Positions 36,595-50,037 are shown, counted from the stretch's first letter. The stretch: DNA of 64,000 nt from Actinomycetota bacterium (GCA_016213645.1 JACQZY010000010.1:1-64000), one strand, 5' to 3'. A program made the numbers and translations. Notes: generated by a model from the sequence alone, not told the origin.

Positions 36595-37608
36595 ATGCGT
36601 GAACGATTGATTACAGGGCGTAAGGCTTGGTTCGGGATTGTGCGGGCGGCGCTGCTTGTTGTGGCCGCCATGGCATTGACAGCGGGCACTGCCCAGGCTG
36701 CAGCGGTTAGCGTGGAGTCCGGCGTCATGACCTACGTGACGGATTCCGGCGCCGACAACGAAATAGTCATTTCGGACTACGGCTCCGAGTATCTCATCAC
36801 CGACAGTGAGTCTGCGGCGACGACGGATGACCCAAACTGTTGGGCTGATTTCGGCGGAGTTTTGTGCGACGCAGCGAGTGTTGACTCCTTCTACGTCGAT
36901 AGCGCCGACGGAAACGATTCGATCGCTATGGCCAACTCATACCTCACCAAGCCAGTCGTGTTCAATGGCGGTGGTGGTAACGACAACATCACCGGTTCTG
37001 CCGGAAACGACACGCTCAACGGCGGAGCAGGCGATGACCTGTTGTCCGGTCGCGACGGAAACAACTCCCTCAACGGCAACGACGACAACGACACGCTTAG
37101 GGGCGGAAACAATGCCGACGATCTCAATGGCGGCACCGGCTTTGACACCGTCGACTACAGCTGGCGGACGGCGAATCTCAATCTCAACGCCGCCGACAAC
37201 CTCCCGTACGACGGAGCGGATGGGGAGGGTGACAACATCCGTTACTCGTCGGAGGTCATCAAGGCCGGATCCGGAAACGACGTCGTGATCGTCTCGCCGA
37301 GCGCGGTGCTCGGACAAACCTACGGTAACGGCGGAAATGACACGATTTACGGAAGTAACAACTCGTGGGACGAGTACATCTACGGCGGTGCCGGAACCGA
37401 CACGATCTACGGCAACAACGGTTCGGATCGGATCGACGGCGGAAGCGGCGCCGACACGATTTACGGCGGCACCCACTCAGACACCATCCTCATTCGCGAT
37501 TCGGAAAACGATGTCGTGGATTGTGGCGCCGGAAGCGAAACCGTGACGGCCGATCTTTTGCCTCTGGACTCGAACCTCACCGGCTGTGAGACCGTCAACA
37601 GAGGTTGA
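36595..37608 (+). CDS. secreted RTX-type calcium-binding repeat protein
   Basis: 337 residues from ATG 36595, chosen for AAAGGAG 10 bases upstream. The signal peptide has a basic start (MRERLITGRK) and ends near GTAQA-A. After a beta domain of about 85 residues there are two blocks of nonapeptide repeats of the GGxGxDxxx type: NGGGGNDNITGSAGNDTLNG, GAGDDLLSG, GGNNADDLNGG, and later GNGGNDTIYG, GGAGTDTIYG and GSGADTIYGG, which in RTX proteins form a Ca2+-filled parallel beta roll. No type I secretion gene is near; the N-terminal signal peptide indicates Sec export. It is probably a surface or matrix protein. It is similar in style to the 15616-18282 protein. Confidence 0.9.
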   Translation: MRERLITGRKAWFGIVRAALLVVAAMALTAGTAQAAAVSVESGVMTYVTDSGADNEIVISDYGSEYLITDSESAATTDDPNCWADFGGVLCDAASVDSFYVDSADGNDSIAMANSYLTKPVVFNGGGGNDNITGSAGNDTLNGGAGDDLLSGRDGNNSLNGNDDNDTLRGGNNADDLNGGTGFDTVDYSWRTANLNLNAADNLPYDGADGEGDNIRYSSEVIKAGSGNDVVIVSPSAVLGQTYGNGGNDTIYGSNNSWDEYIYGGAGTDTIYGNNGSDRIDGGSGADTIYGGTHSDTILIRDSENDVVDCGAGSETVTADLLPLDSNLTGCETVNRG

Positions 37609-37663
37609 CGAAGCATCTGCGATTTGCCGCATGCCACCAAAGTTTTTGGTTGCGGATCAAGCG

Positions 37664-37695
37664 AGCACCCGACCGTGTTTTTACGGTCGGGTGCT
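37664..37695 (+). terminator. hairpin after the RTX gene
   Basis: AGCACCCGACCGT pairs perfectly with ACGGTCGGGTGCT around GTTTTT, a 13-bp stem. The loop, not the tail, carries the T-run, so on the + strand it is a strong but atypical terminator. Confidence 0.7.
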
Positions 37696-37929
37696 TGTCG
37701 TTCGCGAATCCGCGGTGGTCACTGTCCGGCCCGCCGTCGTCCGTTCACCGTTTTGTCGAGTTCGCGGTAGGCGGCTTTCGCGGTACCTTCGAAGTGTGCG
37801 GCGTTAGTTCTTTAGTTCGCTGGCTCATATACTCGATGAATCGGTTCGGGAGTAGCAACGGTCTTGGCGGCTCTGCGCATGCTTGTTTTCCGGTCATGAA
37901 GAATCCTTTGCGTTAGGGGGCGCGGGGAA
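37696..37929. other. upstream region of the fused sigma factor gene
   Basis: 234 bases with no gene. This must contain the promoter of the sigma factor operon. The segment CTTTAGTTCGCTGGCTCATATACT (about 37811-37834; only parts are significant: GGCTCATATACT) has an AT-rich -10-like centre. The ribosome site before TTG 37930 is a G-rich run (TTAGGGGGCGCGGGG). Confidence 0.35.
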
Positions 37930-39207
37930 TTGAAACGCGATCAACTCGCTGTTTCCGCCGCTCGTTCAGCGAGTCGGCCGCAAACAAACGGTTCGGCCGT
38001 AGAACCACTACTGGCCGAACACGGCGCGGCAATCCTGAGCGTCGCACGGCGCAACAGCCGAAGTGCCGCCGATGCCGAAGACGCGTTTCAGCGTGCGTTC
38101 GAGAAACTGATCGCAAAAGCACCTTCGCTGACTGGCGATGAGTTGCTCGCGTGGATGTTGACCGTCGTACGCAATGAGGCGCTGATGATCGTGAGATCGC
38201 AGAACCGGCTCGCCGCTGAAGCCGTGGAAGAGCATCTCGCTTATACAGCCGATGAGTCACCGACCCCGGCCGAGCTCGTAGCGGATCGCGAAACGGTGCT
38301 GCACGGCCAGGACGCGCTAAGGCGTCTTCGGCCGGACCAACTGCGATGTCTACTGCTTCGGGCCGAGGGACTAAATTACGCTGCGATCCAGTCTGCAACG
38401 GGGTTCTCGTACGCGAAGGTCAATCGCTGTCTGAGCGAGGGACGCTCCGCGTTGCGTGAGGGCTACCAACGCATCAGCTCTGGTGCCGAGTGCCGACGTT
38501 TGCAGAATTCACTCTCGCTGATGGCCGACGGAATGCTTGAGTCTTCGCTTCGGCGAGAAGTCAAAGGGCATCTGCGTGGATGCGTCGCCTGTAGAGCCAC
38601 GCTTCGCGAATACCGTCTTGCGCCCAACAGGGTCGCGGTCGCGATGCCTCTTGCAATTCTTTCATCTGGCGCAGCCGGTGGTACGGGATCGCGGTTCGCA
38701 AGTGCCGCCCGTCAGGCCGCCGAGAACATCCAGACGGCTTGTAGTTCACTGCTAGACCGAATCGGCGGTATCGCGACGATTCACCAAGGTTTGGAAACTG
38801 CCGCCGTCAAGAAGGCCGTCGCGGTCGCCGCCGTCTCGGCCTCGCTTGTCGCGGGTGGGGTTGCCGCGGAGCATGCGGTCGATCTACCGGAACCCGCCGG
38901 CGAGACGAATCAGATCGGTGCCACCGGAATTGTCGGACACGAACTCAAAACCGATCTGCGGGAGACCGGTGGTTCCGGTCTGAGCGACTTGGCCGCCGAT
39001 GCCTCGGTGGGCGTGGATATTCCGCGCGAGCCGCGTGCCTCGGACCTGATCGGTGAAGGCGCGATGGTGCAGATTCCCGCTGACGCCGAACCCGGTTCGG
39101 TGCTTCGCGGCGATTCGGTCGACGGACCCGAAGCGTTTGCGGCCCCGCTTTCCGGTGACGCAGGTTCGGACGGATCGAGCGACCGCTCCGGAGAGCTGGC
39201 TCCTTAG
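37930..39207 (+). CDS. sigma-70 family factor fused to zf-HC2 zinc finger and a possible membrane anchor
   Basis: 425 residues from TTG 37930. Sigma region 2 at about 25-95 (DAEDAFQRAFEKLIAKAPS, AWMLTVVRNEALMIVR), region 4 at about 125-180 (LRRLRPDQLRCLLLRAEGLN, YAAIQSATGFSYAKVNRCLS). Then an anti-sigma-type zinc-binding motif: Cys188, His214, Cys218, Cys221 (GHLRGCVACRATL), as in zf-HC2 proteins. A hydrophobic, Ala/Val-rich segment (about 295-314) may span the membrane, followed by about 110 acidic Gly/Asp-rich residues. Sigma and anti-sigma elements thus sit on one polypeptide. The stop is 3 bases before the next gene, which strongly suggests an operon with the two secreted paralogs. Release by proteolysis or redox is a possible mechanism (inference). 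Confidence 0.88.
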   Translation: MKRDQLAVSAARSASRPQTNGSAVEPLLAEHGAAILSVARRNSRSAADAEDAFQRAFEKLIAKAPSLTGDELLAWMLTVVRNEALMIVRSQNRLAAEAVEEHLAYTADESPTPAELVADRETVLHGQDALRRLRPDQLRCLLLRAEGLNYAAIQSATGFSYAKVNRCLSEGRSALREGYQRISSGAECRRLQNSLSLMADGMLESSLRREVKGHLRGCVACRATLREYRLAPNRVAVAMPLAILSSGAAGGTGSRFASAARQAAENIQTACSSLLDRIGGIATIHQGLETAAVKKAVAVAAVSASLVAGGVAAEHAVDLPEPAGETNQIGATGIVGHELKTDLRETGGSGLSDLAADASVGVDIPREPRASDLIGEGAMVQIPADAEPGSVLRGDSVDGPEAFAAPLSGDAGSDGSSDRSGELAP

Positions 39208-39210
39208 CCA

Positions 39211-42096
39211 ATGAGCGAAATCGCCGCTAAATCGAAGGTCGCGTTAATAACGATCCTTGTGCTGATCGCGATTGTCGCGGTTTGCCCGTCCGCGCGCGCC
39301 GCCGAACGACTGGTTAGCGCGTGTAGTGAAGGCTTCATGTTTATGCCGGATCCATTCCTCGCCTCACAGCCCGAAGACGCGTGGCGATTCTCACCGATCT
39401 GCCGGGGCCCGATGATGTTGAGCACAGTCGATCCGGCAGGCAGTCGGTGGTCTAATTCGTGGCGTTTTCCGGTAACGCCGTTTGGTGCGAATCTTCGCTT
39501 TAAAGCCGTATCGTTCCGGCTGAGCGGCAGTGACGGAAGCGATGGCGGGGCGGGCAACCGCGTCCAGGGAGTCACTACTTGCGCCGCCGGCCAATGCAGT
39601 CCGCCCGTGCGTCCCTCGGGTCCCGACGTACTGACGCCGGAGCATCACGAATTGCGCGTTGACGACGGCACACTCGCCGAGAACACGGATGAATTTCGCG
39701 TTGTCGGGGCGTGTTCGGCTGTGGATGGGATGCCTGAACCGGCCGGGTGCGAACCTGGTCGCCCTCTCTATATCTGGGACTTGGCTTTTGTGCTCGAAGA
39801 CAACGAACCGCCAACGATCTCGAGGATCGATGACGGGGACGCCCCTTCCGCGACACCGCTAGTGGAGAACGGGTGGAATGGGATCGGAGACCACTTGATC
39901 ACGGTCAACGCCCAGGACGCCGGTCTCGGTGTGCACGATCTTCAATTCATGTTCAACGCCACTCTCGGCCAAAACGGCACGCGTTATTACCGCGATACGG
40001 GTTGCGGCGATCACGACCACTTGTTCGACGAACTCATCCGCTACTGCGAATTGTCAGCCGACGTGGCTTTCGTGTTCGGCTCCACAGCTTTCGGCGTTCA
40101 GCCTGGCGCAAACGTACTCAACGTCTCGGCGTTCGACGCAGCGGGAAACCAGTCGGCCGGCACCGATATTCACTTCAAGCTCGACCGCTCGCTTCCGGTC
40201 CCGGCGAAGCTTGCTGAGACAACATCGTTCCTGAACGGCTGGCAAGCCAACCCGGTCGTGAACCTGACGTGGAGCAACGGCCAGGACTCCTATGAGACGG
40301 CGACCAATTCGCCAGTCGTCCGTGCTACCGCGTGGGTGGTCAAGTACGGCAATATAAATGCGGGGTCGTCGGTGATAAAAACCGTTTCTGGCACGAACGT
40401 GGAGGCGATTAACGGGCTGCGTCTGCCGAGCGAGGGTCTGTGGCGCATTCGCTTTCGCGTATGGGACGAGGCGGGGAACGCAAGCGACCACCACGAGGTT
40501 CAAGTTGGCGTCGATTACACGGTTCCGGGCGCTCCGGAGATTACCTTGCCAAGCACGGTTGGAGGCGCAGAATTGGCTGCGGGATCTAAGGTCGAGTGGA
40601 CGCCTCCGCCGCTACCACCGGCCGGAATATGTGGATACGCGATGGCATTCGACCAGTCGCCGGCGGCGGACCCAGGGACCGAAATCGAGTATCCGGCCAG
40701 AGCTGCGTTCGGATTGATGCCGCGTTCGCTTCCTCACGGTGAGAACTTCGCGCACCTCCGCGCGATCAGCTGTGCAGGGGTCCCTGGTGAGATCGTTCAT
40801 GCTGCATTCGAAGTCGATTCGGAAGGTCCTGAGATCCGGACCACATCTCCCGCCGCCAGCGGCTGGTACGACCGCGAAAATCCGCTGGTCGCCGAGATTA
40901 GTGACGAGGTGGGCGCGCGGCTCGCGTTGGCGGTCGACGGCGGGCCGTCGGCGTGGTATGAAGGTTCTCGGGTGCCGATCTCGCTCGAAGATGGAATTCA
41001 CCAGATCACCCTCCTTGCGGAAGACGCTCGAGGAAATCGAACTCAGCGCACGTTGAAAGCCGAAAGTGACTCCTCTCCACCGCTCGCCGAGCTTGATCCG
41101 ATCGATTGGGCTGATCCCACGCTCGTGATAGCAAGAGTGCGCGACCGTGGCTCGGGGGTGGCGGCGGTGCTGTTTGAATATCGCCGCGTCGGCGAGGCCG
41201 ACTGGCGTGGTTTCGGCACGCCGACGTACGCGTCGCAAAACACATCGTCGTTGACGGTTGGGCTTCGATTTCCCGATGAAACGCTCGCCGACGGCGTTTA
41301 CGACCTGCGGGTGATTGCGTACGACGCGACTGGACAGCGAATAGTCACCGGAACACGTTCTGACGGTTCTCCCGCGACCCTAACGCTGCCGCTCCGTGCG
41401 CGGGCAAACATCCAGGCTGGCTTTGCGACGACGATCCGCGAACGCAAATGCAGGAGCCATGGAAAAGGCAAGAGATGTCGCCGGATAAAGAACACGACCG
41501 TCAAGCCGCGCCTAAAGGTCGGCTTCGGTGCCTCCGCTGTGCTCCAGGGCACGCTGCGGGATTCTGCCGGTACCGCCATTGATGGCGCAATGCTTAAGGT
41601 CTACGAGTCTGTTCTTGGCGGATCACGTCGCCTTACGGCGACTGTTTCGTCGGATCGTGAAGGTGCTTTCAGTCTCCGGCTGATGGCTGGTCCATCACGC
41701 AGGGTCACCATTCACTTTGATGGCTCGGAGACGGTTGCACCGGTTGAAACGGAGGTGAAACTGTTGGCCGAAGGCAAGGTGGTGTTTGACCGGTACCCGG
41801 CGCGCGTACGCGGTGGCACTTTGACCACACTTGGCGGTCGTGTGTTCTCGCCCGGAGTCTCGATTCCGCAGGACCTTAACGTTGAATTTCAGTATTTTGC
41901 CCGCGGCTCATGGCAACAACTTTTGGTTGCCGGCATGGTGGCTGACATAAACGGTGAGTTTGTCGCCAAAGTGAGATTCCCGGTTACACGACGAAGTGTC
42001 GTTTACCGAATGCGAGCGCGTGTGCCATCGCCACAATCGGGCTGGCCGTATGAAGCCGGCGTTTCGACAGCTCACACGCTGGTGGTAACTCGATGA
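39211..42096 (+). CDS. large secreted Ig-like multidomain protein (paralog A)
   Basis: 961 residues. Signal peptide VALITILVLIAIVAVCPSARA-A. It consists of repeated extracellular beta domains: an N-terminal domain with several Cys (about 35-200), then Ig-like units starting DNEPPTISRIDDG, DRSLPVPAKLAE, DYTVPGAPEITLPS and DSEGPEIRTTSP, each with an AxDxAGN-type turn (SAFDAAGNQ, VWDEAGNAS, AEDARGNRT). The last 220 residues include a carboxypeptidase-regulatory-like unit (LQGTLRDSAGTAIDGAMLKV). A conserved ICGYAMAFD and FAHLRAISC are shared with the next gene. It starts 3 bases after the sigma factor gene and overlaps the next start by 4 bases. It is probably a cell-wall or surface protein; the ligand is unknown. 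Confidence 0.8.
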   Translation: MSEIAAKSKVALITILVLIAIVAVCPSARAAERLVSACSEGFMFMPDPFLASQPEDAWRFSPICRGPMMLSTVDPAGSRWSNSWRFPVTPFGANLRFKAVSFRLSGSDGSDGGAGNRVQGVTTCAAGQCSPPVRPSGPDVLTPEHHELRVDDGTLAENTDEFRVVGACSAVDGMPEPAGCEPGRPLYIWDLAFVLEDNEPPTISRIDDGDAPSATPLVENGWNGIGDHLITVNAQDAGLGVHDLQFMFNATLGQNGTRYYRDTGCGDHDHLFDELIRYCELSADVAFVFGSTAFGVQPGANVLNVSAFDAAGNQSAGTDIHFKLDRSLPVPAKLAETTSFLNGWQANPVVNLTWSNGQDSYETATNSPVVRATAWVVKYGNINAGSSVIKTVSGTNVEAINGLRLPSEGLWRIRFRVWDEAGNASDHHEVQVGVDYTVPGAPEITLPSTVGGAELAAGSKVEWTPPPLPPAGICGYAMAFDQSPAADPGTEIEYPARAAFGLMPRSLPHGENFAHLRAISCAGVPGEIVHAAFEVDSEGPEIRTTSPAASGWYDRENPLVAEISDEVGARLALAVDGGPSAWYEGSRVPISLEDGIHQITLLAEDARGNRTQRTLKAESDSSPPLAELDPIDWADPTLVIARVRDRGSGVAAVLFEYRRVGEADWRGFGTPTYASQNTSSLTVGLRFPDETLADGVYDLRVIAYDATGQRIVTGTRSDGSPATLTLPLRARANIQAGFATTIRERKCRSHGKGKRCRRIKNTTVKPRLKVGFGASAVLQGTLRDSAGTAIDGAMLKVYESVLGGSRRLTATVSSDREGAFSLRLMAGPSRRVTIHFDGSETVAPVETEVKLLAEGKVVFDRYPARVRGGTLTTLGGRVFSPGVSIPQDLNVEFQYFARGSWQQLLVAGMVADINGEFVAKVRFPVTRRSVVYRMRARVPSPQSGWPYEAGVSTAHTLVVTR

Positions 42097-44945
42097 GGCG
42101 GAAGGAGTCGGTGATACGCGGGGTTTTTGCGATCACCTTCGTCGTGCTTTCGGCTTTTGGCATGATCAATGCACCGATTGCCGCTGGACAGCAGATCGAA
42201 CTCCGCAGCTGTCACGAGGGCGCGATCGAACTGGCCGAAACGAGCTTCGGTTGGAATCCGTATGCATCCGACGGTCCGATCCGGCCGATTCGCGCCTGTC
42301 CGCGGGAGTTGGGCTTCGACGTGGTCGAGCCGGTCAGATACGGCATTGGTTCTAAGCTCCAGTTTGACGCCGGTTTGCAACAGATAAGCAACATCCGGCT
42401 GACGGTCGCCGCGGGCGAGACGGTTGCAGGCCTGGCATATCAGATTGTGTCCTGCGAGCGTGGGGTGTGCCTTCCGCTGCGTCGCATCGCACCGCGCGTT
42501 GCCGGCGACAGTGAAGAGCAGATTTCAATGCCGCACAGCGGTGAAATCGGCATTTTGGAGGTACGCGCAACCTGCGAGATCTCCGAATGCCTGCCGGGTC
42601 GCGGTCTGCGCTTTAACAACGTTGAGCTTGATGTCGTCGACGATCAGGGGCCGTTAACCAGCGTCTACCGATATCCGAATCTGCCGTGGGTCAAGCCGAG
42701 CAACGTGATGCTGGACATAACAGTGCGTGATCCCGGCGTCGGTCTGGGCCGGGGTGGGGCGTATCTGGACGCACAATCAAACCGATTCTGGGATTTCTAC
42801 GGTTGTGACGAGTCCGCCGCCCCGGTTGTGTTTCTGCCGCTTAGGGTGCACTGCGACCTGGGCGGCAAACAGTCCTTCACCGGTCTGCTCGATCTACGGC
42901 AGGCGGCTGACGGTGAGCACTCCGTCGTCTTTGAGGCAAAGGACGCGGCCGGCAACGTCGCGCCGCCGTCGGTAGTGAAATTCAAAATTGACGGTACACC
43001 CCCAGAGGCTCCGGCAAATCTGACTGCCGATGCGCTAAACGCCGACGGCTGGACGAGAGACGACGTAACAATTATCCGCTGGACAAACGTCGCTCCGACG
43101 AGGGATTCGGAGTCGAATGCCGGCATAGCAAGGGTGTTTGTCGACTGGCGACCGCGGTCAGGGCAGGCGAATGACCCACCGGCCCGCCAAGGGGGCATCG
43201 GCGGGCCGAACGGTGATTGGGGAGGCCCGTACATAATCCCGGGGGAGGGCTTGTGGGATCTGTACTTCTGGGTCGAAGACAAGGCCGGAAATCCAAGCTC
43301 TAAGATAAAAATCGCTGTTGGTCGCGACGTCGACGCGCCTCCGTCTCCTCAGCTTGACGCAGTACCGTGGCTCAATCGCTCGGCGCTTCAATTCGGTCGC
43401 TATTTGACGGGCACCCAGCCAACAGGTGCGGACATCGAGTCCGGGATCTGTGGCTATTCGACATCCTTCGACGCCACACCGGACGCGGTGCCGCCTCCGA
43501 CTGCCAATTCAAGGGGTTTACTTGCGGCGGTGCGATTGCCGGCTGACTTGCCGGTTGGCGACTCATTTGCGCACCTTCGCGCCATCTCTTGCAGCGGTGT
43601 CGCGTCCTCGGTCGCCTCCGTCGGGGTCCGTGTGGATGACCGACCGCCGTTTGTTCGGATTTCGGAAAGCGGTCGTGCCGGCTGGATGAACCGGCCGACG
43701 GGAGTGTCGATTTCAGCCGCCGACGACCGCTCGGGCGTAAATGAACTTCATTGGCGCCTTGGGTCGGAATCGACAGTCTCCAGCGCGGGCGAAAGCGCCG
43801 TCGTAACATTTGGCGAGGGCCGCCATCGCCTGCGGTATTGGGCAACCGACCGTGCCGGCAACGAGTCAGATCCCGAAACTAGAGACTTCTACGTCGACCT
43901 CACGCCGCCAGACGGGCGGTTCGCGTCGATCGATTTCGCTCGCCCAGGCCACGTCGTGGCGGCTGTCACCGATTCGATGTCCGGGATTGACACTGCGCAG
44001 ATTCAGTATCGAAGGATCGACATCGAGGGCGACGACTGGCACGGGTTGCCGACGTCCGCAACAGCAAATCCTGCTCGGGAGTCGAGTTTGTGGCTTGCTG
44101 CCGACATGCCCGATTCGCGCTTGGCAAACGGCATCTACGCCCTTCGGGTGCTTTCGTCGGATCGCGCCGGCAACTCCGTTGCGTTCGACACTAACGCCGA
44201 ACACGAGCCGATGCGGATGACGCTGCCACTGCGCGAACGCTGGTCGGTGACCGCAGGAACGAGTGACGTCGTGCCGGCTGTGTGCGCCCGAAAGCGGCGC
44301 GATCGTCGTTCGCAATGCGTTCGCGCCAGGGGCGGTGCTGACGCAAAAACGGTGAGGCTCGTCAACTTCTCAAATGCCGTGATGCTCACCGGCGACCTTC
44401 GAGGCGCGGCTGGTGAACCCCGCCCAGGGGTGCCACTGAAAGTTTTTGCCACAGTCAAGGGATTTCCGGCCGAACCGCTTGCCGACGTGATCACGGACAG
44501 CGACGGCCGTTATGAGCTCAAGCTTCCGCGGGGCCCATCGCGCCGACTCACCGTTGTGTATGAGGGCGACGATCGCACCATGGCCGCGCGTGCCAATGCC
44601 GACCTGCGAGTGCGGTCGGCGGCGACCCTTTCTGCGAGCACAACCGCGCCAAGTGTTGGTAAACGTGTTTTTTTCACCGGCAGGCTTGCGGGCGGCGACA
44701 GATGGCTGTCCGACGTCGGCAAGCTCATCGAGTTGCAGTTCAAAAACGGCGACGTGTGGCAGCCGGGTATCGGTAGTGTCTGGACGCTCCCGGGCCAAAA
44801 CGGCCGGTTCAGCGCTTCTTACAAATTCCGCGCGGTTCGCAGGCGGAACGCCCGCATCAAGATTCGCGCGCTGATTCGCCACGAGGCGGCTTGGCCGTTT
44901 GAAGACGGAGTTTCGAACACCTTGATCGTGGCGATAAGGCACTGA
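42093..44945 (+). CDS. large secreted Ig-like multidomain protein (paralog B)
   Basis: 950 residues, beginning in the ATGA overlap with paralog A. Signal peptide near GVFAITFVVLSAFGMINAPIA. Domain order follows paralog A: N-terminal Cys-rich domain, Ig-like units (DDQGPLTSVYRYP, DGTPPEAPANLTA, DVDAPPSPQLDAVP, DDRPPFVRISESG, DLTPPDGRFASID), then a C-terminal regulatory-like domain (LTGDLRGAAGEPRPGVPLKV). Shared motifs are ICGYSTSFD and FAHLRAISC. The two proteins are therefore tandem duplicates that have diverged widely. The gene ends the sigma operon; no later gene is in the same close spacing. Confidence 0.8.
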   Translation: MRRKESVIRGVFAITFVVLSAFGMINAPIAAGQQIELRSCHEGAIELAETSFGWNPYASDGPIRPIRACPRELGFDVVEPVRYGIGSKLQFDAGLQQISNIRLTVAAGETVAGLAYQIVSCERGVCLPLRRIAPRVAGDSEEQISMPHSGEIGILEVRATCEISECLPGRGLRFNNVELDVVDDQGPLTSVYRYPNLPWVKPSNVMLDITVRDPGVGLGRGGAYLDAQSNRFWDFYGCDESAAPVVFLPLRVHCDLGGKQSFTGLLDLRQAADGEHSVVFEAKDAAGNVAPPSVVKFKIDGTPPEAPANLTADALNADGWTRDDVTIIRWTNVAPTRDSESNAGIARVFVDWRPRSGQANDPPARQGGIGGPNGDWGGPYIIPGEGLWDLYFWVEDKAGNPSSKIKIAVGRDVDAPPSPQLDAVPWLNRSALQFGRYLTGTQPTGADIESGICGYSTSFDATPDAVPPPTANSRGLLAAVRLPADLPVGDSFAHLRAISCSGVASSVASVGVRVDDRPPFVRISESGRAGWMNRPTGVSISAADDRSGVNELHWRLGSESTVSSAGESAVVTFGEGRHRLRYWATDRAGNESDPETRDFYVDLTPPDGRFASIDFARPGHVVAAVTDSMSGIDTAQIQYRRIDIEGDDWHGLPTSATANPARESSLWLAADMPDSRLANGIYALRVLSSDRAGNSVAFDTNAEHEPMRMTLPLRERWSVTAGTSDVVPAVCARKRRDRRSQCVRARGGADAKTVRLVNFSNAVMLTGDLRGAAGEPRPGVPLKVFATVKGFPAEPLADVITDSDGRYELKLPRGPSRRLTVVYEGDDRTMAARANADLRVRSAATLSASTTAPSVGKRVFFTGRLAGGDRWLSDVGKLIELQFKNGDVWQPGIGSVWTLPGQNGRFSASYKFRAVRRRNARIKIRALIRHEAAWPFEDGVSNTLIVAIRH

Positions 44946-45086
44946 AAGTCCGGCGCGACAAGTTCTGCGCCCCTTGCATTGAGTGTCAGTAGAAGACAAA
45001 GCGCGGCAACGCTTGGACGAATGCCCATTGTGTGCCCGGTCCCATCTATGCGCCGACACAAAGCCGATCACGCGTACGCTTCGCCG

Positions 45087-46163
45087 ATGAACTCCTCACA
45101 GACCACTTCACTCACATTCACAAAAACGCTGCCGCTCGCACTCGCCGCGATTGCGTTTGTCCTCGCCGTCATCGCCCCCACCGCCTCCGCCCAAGCCACC
45201 CGCACCTGGGTCTCCGGCACCGGCGACGATGTCAATCCATGCTCCCGTACCGCCCCGTGCAAGACCTTCGCCGGGGCGATCTCTAAAACCGCCGAGGGCG
45301 GCGAAATCAACGCCATCGACTCTGGCGGATACGGTGCCGTCACGATTTCCAAGGCGATCACGATTGATGGTCTGGGGGCTCAGTCCTCGATCCTGAACTC
45401 CGGTGCCAATGGTGTGATCGTCAACGCCGGCGCCGACGACGATGTGATTCTGCGCAACCTCGAGATCGTCGGCTCGGGAGTGGCGGCGGCTTGCCCCTGG
45501 ACCGGACTCAGCGGGATCAGGGTCTTGGCCGCGCGCACGCTGCGCGTGGAAAACGTCACGATCAACAATCAGTCGATCGGTGTGGAGGTGGTTGCCTCCG
45601 GTACAAACCCGGACATCTTCTTCGACATCCTGCTGAACAACGTCAACATCAGCAACACCTGCAATTACGGCATCAAGTCCGTCCCGGCGGCGGGGCATCC
45701 CGTGCGGATGGCTTTGAACAACAACACGATCAGCAACGCCAACACCGCCTTTCACGCGGCGGCCGGCACGGAAGCGTGGGTGACCGGCAGCAACTTCTTT
45801 CTCAACAACCTCGGACTGGACACCAGCGAGGGCGGCTTGATTCACAGCCTCGGCGGCAACCAAGTGGTCGGCAACGCGACCAACGGCGCGTTCACCGATC
45901 TCGTTGACGGCGACCCAAGCTCGCCGCCTGCGGCTCCCTCACCGCCTGCAACCGCCACCACATACTGCGTGGTGCCCAAACTCAAGGGCAAAACCCGCGC
46001 CGCGGCTTCGGCGTCGCTCACCGCCGGCAATTGCGCTTTGGGCAACGTCCGGTCCGTCAAGGTCAGCCGGAAATCCCAGCGTAAAAAGGTGCTTTCGCAG
46101 ACAGTTCCGGCCGGCGTGGAGGCGAAAGCCGGTACCAAGGTCGGCGTATTAATCGGCAAATAG
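45087..46163 (+). CDS. secreted right-handed beta-helix protein with C-terminal PASTA domain
   Basis: 358 residues from ATG 45087. Signal peptide LPLALAAIAFVLAVIAPTASA-Q. The start of the mature protein (TWVSGTGDDVNPCSRTAPCKTFAGAI, only partly conserved) is the typical entry of pectate-lyase-like beta-helix proteins. Regular strands follow (GGYGAVTISKAITIDGLGA, ILRNLEIVGSG, RTLRVENVTINN, NNNTISNANTAF). After a Pro-rich linker (PPAAPSPPATATT) a PASTA domain (CVVPKLKGKTRAAASASL ... AGTKVGVLIG) ends the protein; PASTA units often bind peptidoglycan or glycopeptides. No catalytic residues are assigned. A hairpin (46174-46199) follows it. Confidence 0.85.
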   Translation: MNSSQTTSLTFTKTLPLALAAIAFVLAVIAPTASAQATRTWVSGTGDDVNPCSRTAPCKTFAGAISKTAEGGEINAIDSGGYGAVTISKAITIDGLGAQSSILNSGANGVIVNAGADDDVILRNLEIVGSGVAAACPWTGLSGIRVLAARTLRVENVTINNQSIGVEVVASGTNPDIFFDILLNNVNISNTCNYGIKSVPAAGHPVRMALNNNTISNANTAFHAAAGTEAWVTGSNFFLNNLGLDTSEGGLIHSLGGNQVVGNATNGAFTDLVDGDPSSPPAAPSPPATATTYCVVPKLKGKTRAAASASLTAGNCALGNVRSVKVSRKSQRKKVLSQTVPAGVEAKAGTKVGVLIGK

Positions 46164-46479
46164 CACCCGCCGTGGCCCGCGCCGGTTGCGGTGCGGGCCT
46201 TAAACGGCGAGACCGCCGCCGAATTGTCCGTTGCAGACCGGAACACTGCTTCATTCCGTTGTAACCCCTGATACAATCACGCTTTCCCGGCCTATACCCG
46301 CAGCCAGCGACCGGCCGAACGCCGTCGTAGGGGTCCGTGATGGTCCGGGACGAAGTCTTCGTAACCCCCACTTTCTTCTAACCGAATAACGCCAGGGCGT
46401 GCTGTCACACGCGTGCTGCGACACGTCACCGACGACACGCGTCCTGAATCAACCGCGAGCCAAAGAAGGAGCTGCCACC
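46164..46479. other. rpoB upstream region
   Basis: 316 bases without a gene. A 7-bp stem hairpin (GGCCCGC / GCGGGCC, 46174-46199) directly follows the beta-helix gene. A TACAAT at about 46272 is a candidate -10 box for rpoB, with a weak -35. The rest is a leader of about 200 bases with several short inverted repeats (for example CGGCCTATACCCGCAGCC and following). AAGGAG lies 8 bases before the chosen rpoB start. Confidence 0.4.

Positions 46480-50037
<3,558 letters not shown>

Noticed and set aside
46399-46479. N-terminal extension of RpoB from ATG 46399
   Set aside because: The 27 extra residues lack homology, and a good ribosome site precedes TTG 46480.
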